Shown piece after piece: positions 61,258 to 64,000 of a stretch of 64,000 bases of DNA (its first letter is position 1; each line of letters begins with the position of its first letter). The notes under the pieces were generated by a model. That model did not search any database, was not told the origin of the DNA, and saw only the letters and a program-made list of their open reading frames with translations. The position numbers were made by a program, and so were the translations under genes. Source of the stretch: Pseudomonas cichorii (GTDB lineage Bacteria > Pseudomonadota > Gammaproteobacteria > Pseudomonadales > Pseudomonadaceae); NCBI RefSeq assembly GCF_015471405.1, contig NZ_BLVZ01000013.1:124001-188000 (forward strand), read 5' to 3'.

Positions 61258-61301
61258 TTGCTTGCCTCAACCTGATTAGCGCCCGTTGCCGGGCGCCGGG
61301 A

Positions 61302-62678
61302 TTACAGTTTCTTGGCTTTCTCGATCGCTTCTTCGATGCCGCCGACCATGTAGAACGCTTGTTCTGGCAGGTGGTCGTAGTCACCGTTGAGGATGCCTTT
61401 GAAGCCAGCAATGGTGTCTTTCAGGGAAACGTATTTACCCGATGCACCAGTGAAGACTTCAGCCACGAAGAACGGCTGCGACAGGAAGCGCTGGATCTTA
61501 CGAGCACGGTTTACCAACTGCTTGTCGGTTTCCGACAGCTCGTCCATACCCAGGATCGCGATGATGTCTTTCAGCTCTTTGTAACGCTGCAACACGTACT
61601 GAACGCCGCGAGCGGTGTCGTAGTGTTCCTGGCCGATGACGTTCGGGTCCAGCTGGCGCGAAGTCGAATCCAGTGGATCTACCGCTGGGTAGATACCCAG
61701 GGAAGCGATGTCACGGGACAGTACGACAGTTGCGTCCAAGTGGGCGAACGTGGTCGCTGGCGACGGGTCGGTCAAGTCGTCCGCTGGTACGTATACCGCC
61801 TGGATCGAGGTGATCGAACCGTTTTTGGTGGAAGTGATGCGCTCTTGCAGAGTACCCATCTCTTCAGCCAGGGTCGGTTGGTAACCTACTGCGGAAGGCA
61901 TACGGCCCAGCAGTGCGGATACTTCGGTACCGGCCAGGGTGTAACGATAGATGTTGTCGACGAACAGCAGAACGTCGTTACCTTCGTCACGGAACTTCTC
62001 GGCCATGGTCAGGCCAGTCAGAGCAACGCGCAGACGGTTTCCCGGTGGCTCGTTCATCTGACCGTAAACCAGTGCCACTTTGTCCAGAACGTTGGAGTCC
62101 TTCATCTCGTGGTAGAAGTCGTTACCCTCACGAGTACGCTCACCCACACCGGCGAACACGGAATAACCGCTGTGCTCGATGGCGATGTTACGGATCAGTT
62201 CCATCATGTTTACGGTTTTGCCTACACCGGCACCACCGAACAGACCGACTTTACCACCCTTGGCGAACGGGCAAACCAGGTCGATAACCTTGATGCCTGT
62301 TTCCAGCAGATCGTTGCCACCTGCCTGTTCAGCGAAGGACGGCGCAGGACGGTGAATGCCCCAACGCTCTTCTTCACCGATAGGACCGGCTTCGTCGATC
62401 GGGTTGCCAAGGACGTCCATGATCCGGCCCAGAGTCGCTTTACCGACTGGTACGGAGATGGCTGTGCCGCTGTCGTTGACGTTCAGACCGCGCTTCAAGC
62501 CTTCGGTCGAACCCATTGCAATGGTACGAACCACGCCGTCGCCCAGCTGCTGCTGAACTTCGAGAGTGGTTTGCGCGCCTTCTACACTCAGCGCGTTATA
62601 GATACTCGGTACGCTATCGCGTGGGAATTCCACGTCGATCACGGCGCCGATGATTTGAACGATACGTCCGCTACTCAT
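61302..62678 (-). CDS. atpD: ATP synthase beta subunit
   Basis: A 458-residue catalytic F1 subunit. Visible are Walker A LFGGAGVGKTVNMMELI (~residue 145), the catalytic Glu in GVGERTREGNDFYHEM, Walker B DVLLFVDNIYRYT, the beta-specific ALLGRMPSAVGYQPTLAEEMG and the DELSE-type motif (GMDELSETDKQ) of the C-terminal domain. The Walker B region has Tyr-Arg-Tyr where many homologues have Ile/Phe-Arg-Phe, a mild variation. Length is usual. Confidence 0.98.
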   Translation of the reverse strand: MSSGRIVQIIGAVIDVEFPRDSVPSIYNALSVEGAQTTLEVQQQLGDGVVRTIAMGSTEGLKRGLNVNDSGTAISVPVGKATLGRIMDVLGNPIDEAGPIGEEERWGIHRPAPSFAEQAGGNDLLETGIKVIDLVCPFAKGGKVGLFGGAGVGKTVNMMELIRNIAIEHSGYSVFAGVGERTREGNDFYHEMKDSNVLDKVALVYGQMNEPPGNRLRVALTGLTMAEKFRDEGNDVLLFVDNIYRYTLAGTEVSALLGRMPSAVGYQPTLAEEMGTLQERITSTKNGSITSIQAVYVPADDLTDPSPATTFAHLDATVVLSRDIASLGIYPAVDPLDSTSRQLDPNVIGQEHYDTARGVQYVLQRYKELKDIIAILGMDELSETDKQLVNRARKIQRFLSQPFFVAEVFTGASGKYVSLKDTIAGFKGILNGDYDHLPEQAFYMVGGIEEAIEKAKKL

Positions 62679-62705
62679 TAGCTGGTTCCTCTAATATTTG
62701 AACCG

Positions 62706-63566
62706 TTAAACCGCGGCAGCGCCGCCGACGATTTCCGAGATCTCTTGGGTGATCGCTGCCTGACGCGCCTTGTTGTAGATCAGCTGCAAATCGCTGATCA
62801 AATCACCGGCGTTGTCTGTGGCGTTCTTCATCGCGATCATCCGCGCAGCTTGTTCAGCAGCGTTGTTCTCGACCACCGCCTGGTACACCTGCGACTCAAC
62901 GTAGCGAACCATCAAGCCGTCAAGCAGCTCTTTGGCATCGGGTTCGTAGAGATAGTCCCAGTGGTGCTTGAGTTTCTGATCCGGGGTTGCCACCAGCGGA
63001 ATCAATTGCTCCACCGTTGGCTGCTGGGTCATGGTGTTGATGAACTTGTTGGATACCACGGACAGGCGATCAATTCGACCATCCAGGTAGGCATCCAGCA
63101 TCACCTTGACGCTGCCGATCAGATCATTGATCGACGGCTCTTCGCCCAGGTGGCTGATCGCAGCGACGACGTTACCGCCGAAGTTGCGGAAAAATGCCGC
63201 ACCTTTGCTGCCGACCACGCACAGATCGATCTCTACGCCGTTTTCACGGTTTACCGCCATGTCCTTGACCAAAGCCTTGAACAGGTTGGTGTTCAAGCCA
63301 CCGCACAAACCACGGTCACTGCTCACTACGACATAACCGACACGCTTTACTTCGCGCTCGATCATGAACGGGTGGCGATACTCCGGGTTGGCGTTGGCAA
63401 GATGACCAATCACCTGACGGATGCGCTCCGCGTAAGGACGGCTAGCAGCCATGCGCGACTGAGCCTTGCGCATTTTGCTGACCGCCACTTTTTCCATGGC
63501 GCTGGTGATCTTTTGCGTGCTTTTGATGCTCGCAATCTTGCTGCGAATCTCTTTTGCGCCTGCCAT
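62706..63566 (-). CDS. atpG: ATP synthase gamma subunit
   Basis: A 286-residue central-shaft subunit of F1. The N-terminal helix GAKEIRSKIASIKSTQKITSAMEKVAVSKMRKAQ and the C-terminal helix AARMIAMKNATDNAGDLISDLQLIYNKARQAAITQEISEIVGGAAAV form the rotating coiled coil; SSDRGLCGGLNTNLFK is the family signature. It lies between atpA and atpD with gaps of 50 and 27 bases. Confidence 0.98.
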   Translation of the reverse strand: MAGAKEIRSKIASIKSTQKITSAMEKVAVSKMRKAQSRMAASRPYAERIRQVIGHLANANPEYRHPFMIEREVKRVGYVVVSSDRGLCGGLNTNLFKALVKDMAVNRENGVEIDLCVVGSKGAAFFRNFGGNVVAAISHLGEEPSINDLIGSVKVMLDAYLDGRIDRLSVVSNKFINTMTQQPTVEQLIPLVATPDQKLKHHWDYLYEPDAKELLDGLMVRYVESQVYQAVVENNAAEQAARMIAMKNATDNAGDLISDLQLIYNKARQAAITQEISEIVGGAAAV

Positions 63567-63616
63567 GTAACACCTATCAGGTTAGCAAGCGGGAACCTTT
63601 CGGCTCCCGCTGCGGC

Positions 63617-64000
63617 TTACCAGGTTTGGGTGGCTTTGAACTTCTCGATACCGGCTTTGAGGCCAGCGTCGATTTCGTCATTGAAGTCACCCTTCACGTT
63701 GATCTTCGCCATCAAGTCGGCGTGATCGCGGTTGAAGTAAGCAATCAGAGCCTGCTCGAAGCTGCCGATTTTTGGAATCTCGATATCCACCAGGAAGCCA
63801 CGTTCAGCGGCATACAGGGACAGCGACATATCAGCGATAGACATCGGCGCGTATTGCTTCTGCTTCATCAGCTCGGTAACGCGCTGACCATGCTCAAGCT
63901 GCTTGCGAGTGGCTTCGTCCAGGTCAGAAGCGAACTGGGCGAATGCTGCCAGTTCACGGTACTGAGCCAGAGCGGTACGGATACCACCGGAAAGCTTCTT
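63617..64000 (-). CDS. atpA: ATP synthase alpha subunit, C-terminal part
   Basis: The frame is open from the right edge of the window to the stop at 63617, giving the last ~127 residues: KKLSGGIRTALAQYRELAAFAQFASDLD, QLEHGQRVTELMKQKQYAPMSIADMSLSLYAAERGFL and the ending GLKAGIEKFKATQTW. This is the C-terminal helical domain of AtpA; the nucleotide-binding part lies outside the window. Confidence 0.97.
   Translation of the reverse strand, partial: KKLSGGIRTALAQYRELAAFAQFASDLDEATRKQLEHGQRVTELMKQKQYAPMSIADMSLSLYAAERGFLVDIEIPKIGSFEQALIAYFNRDHADLMAKINVKGDFNDEIDAGLKAGIEKFKATQTW

Noticed and set aside
61359..62681. 440-codon open frame opposite atpD
   Set aside because: Antisense to atpD. It contains no recognisable domain, and its composition mirrors the atpD codons.

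Overview
The window is a stretch of gamma-proteobacterial chromosome that reads as Pseudomonas, most likely the fluorescens/syringae lineage. The reasons are high-GC coding, the gene order glmS-glmR-glmU-atpC-atpD-atpG-atpA, the two-subunit pyruvate carboxylase next to LysR and RpiR regulators, uvrD, a Zur-type zinc cluster, and the dispersed repeat GTAGGAGCGAATTCATTCGC typical of these genomes. It probably lies near oriC: the ATP synthase operon is at the right end and a parS-like ParB site is at 23249-23264. No rRNA, tRNA, CRISPR array, insertion sequence or prophage was found.

Layout. 1-1.6 kb: the end of a PaiB-like gene and two GNAT acetyltransferases. 1.6-7.4 kb: pyruvate carboxylase pycA-pycB, a divergent LysR regulator, a small conserved protein and a HexR-like RpiR regulator. 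7.4-16.6 kb: a PAS-GGDEF-EAL protein, uvrD, a Tim44-domain membrane protein, a SUKH-type protein, a CPA2 cation/proton antiporter and an acyl-CoA thioesterase. 16.7-23.2 kb: pdxY, a DUF3301 protein, then a zinc-starvation block (two COG0523 GTPases, a DUF1826 protein, two small secreted proteins and a zinc amidase) with two Zur-like operators. 23.2-26.6 kb: parS, a DUF3617 protein, cardiolipin synthase and cyclopropane fatty acid synthase. 26.8-32.8 kb: a four-gene operon of three SPFH/HflKC-like membrane proteins and a P1B-type metal ATPase, headed by a third Zur-like operator. 32.9-39.4 kb: a TetR regulator, a YkgJ-type Cys-cluster protein, opgD, and an exopolysaccharide-type polymerase plus glycoside hydrolase pair. 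39.4-45.3 kb: an ABC ATPase/permease pair in one operon with a two-component system, then a separate solute-binding protein. 45.4-54.8 kb: signalling genes, namely three chemoreceptors, a Cache-GGDEF cyclase, a LysR regulator and a broken OmpA/MotB-like gene. 55-56.5 kb: a lower-GC AraC regulator and a doubtful small ORF just downstream of glmS, where attTn7 is expected. 56.6-64 kb: glmS, glmR, glmU and the end of the atp operon.

How the genes work together. The most notable theme is zinc homeostasis. Three palindromes of the form GTTA-N5-TAAC, or one base off it, stand before zigA and a small secreted protein, before the amidase, and before the SPFH/P-type ATPase operon. The last resembles the HmtA zinc/copper uptake locus of P. 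aeruginosa, and one of its SPFH proteins carries a histidine-rich cytoplasmic tail. The rest is mainly core metabolism, envelope upkeep and signalling.
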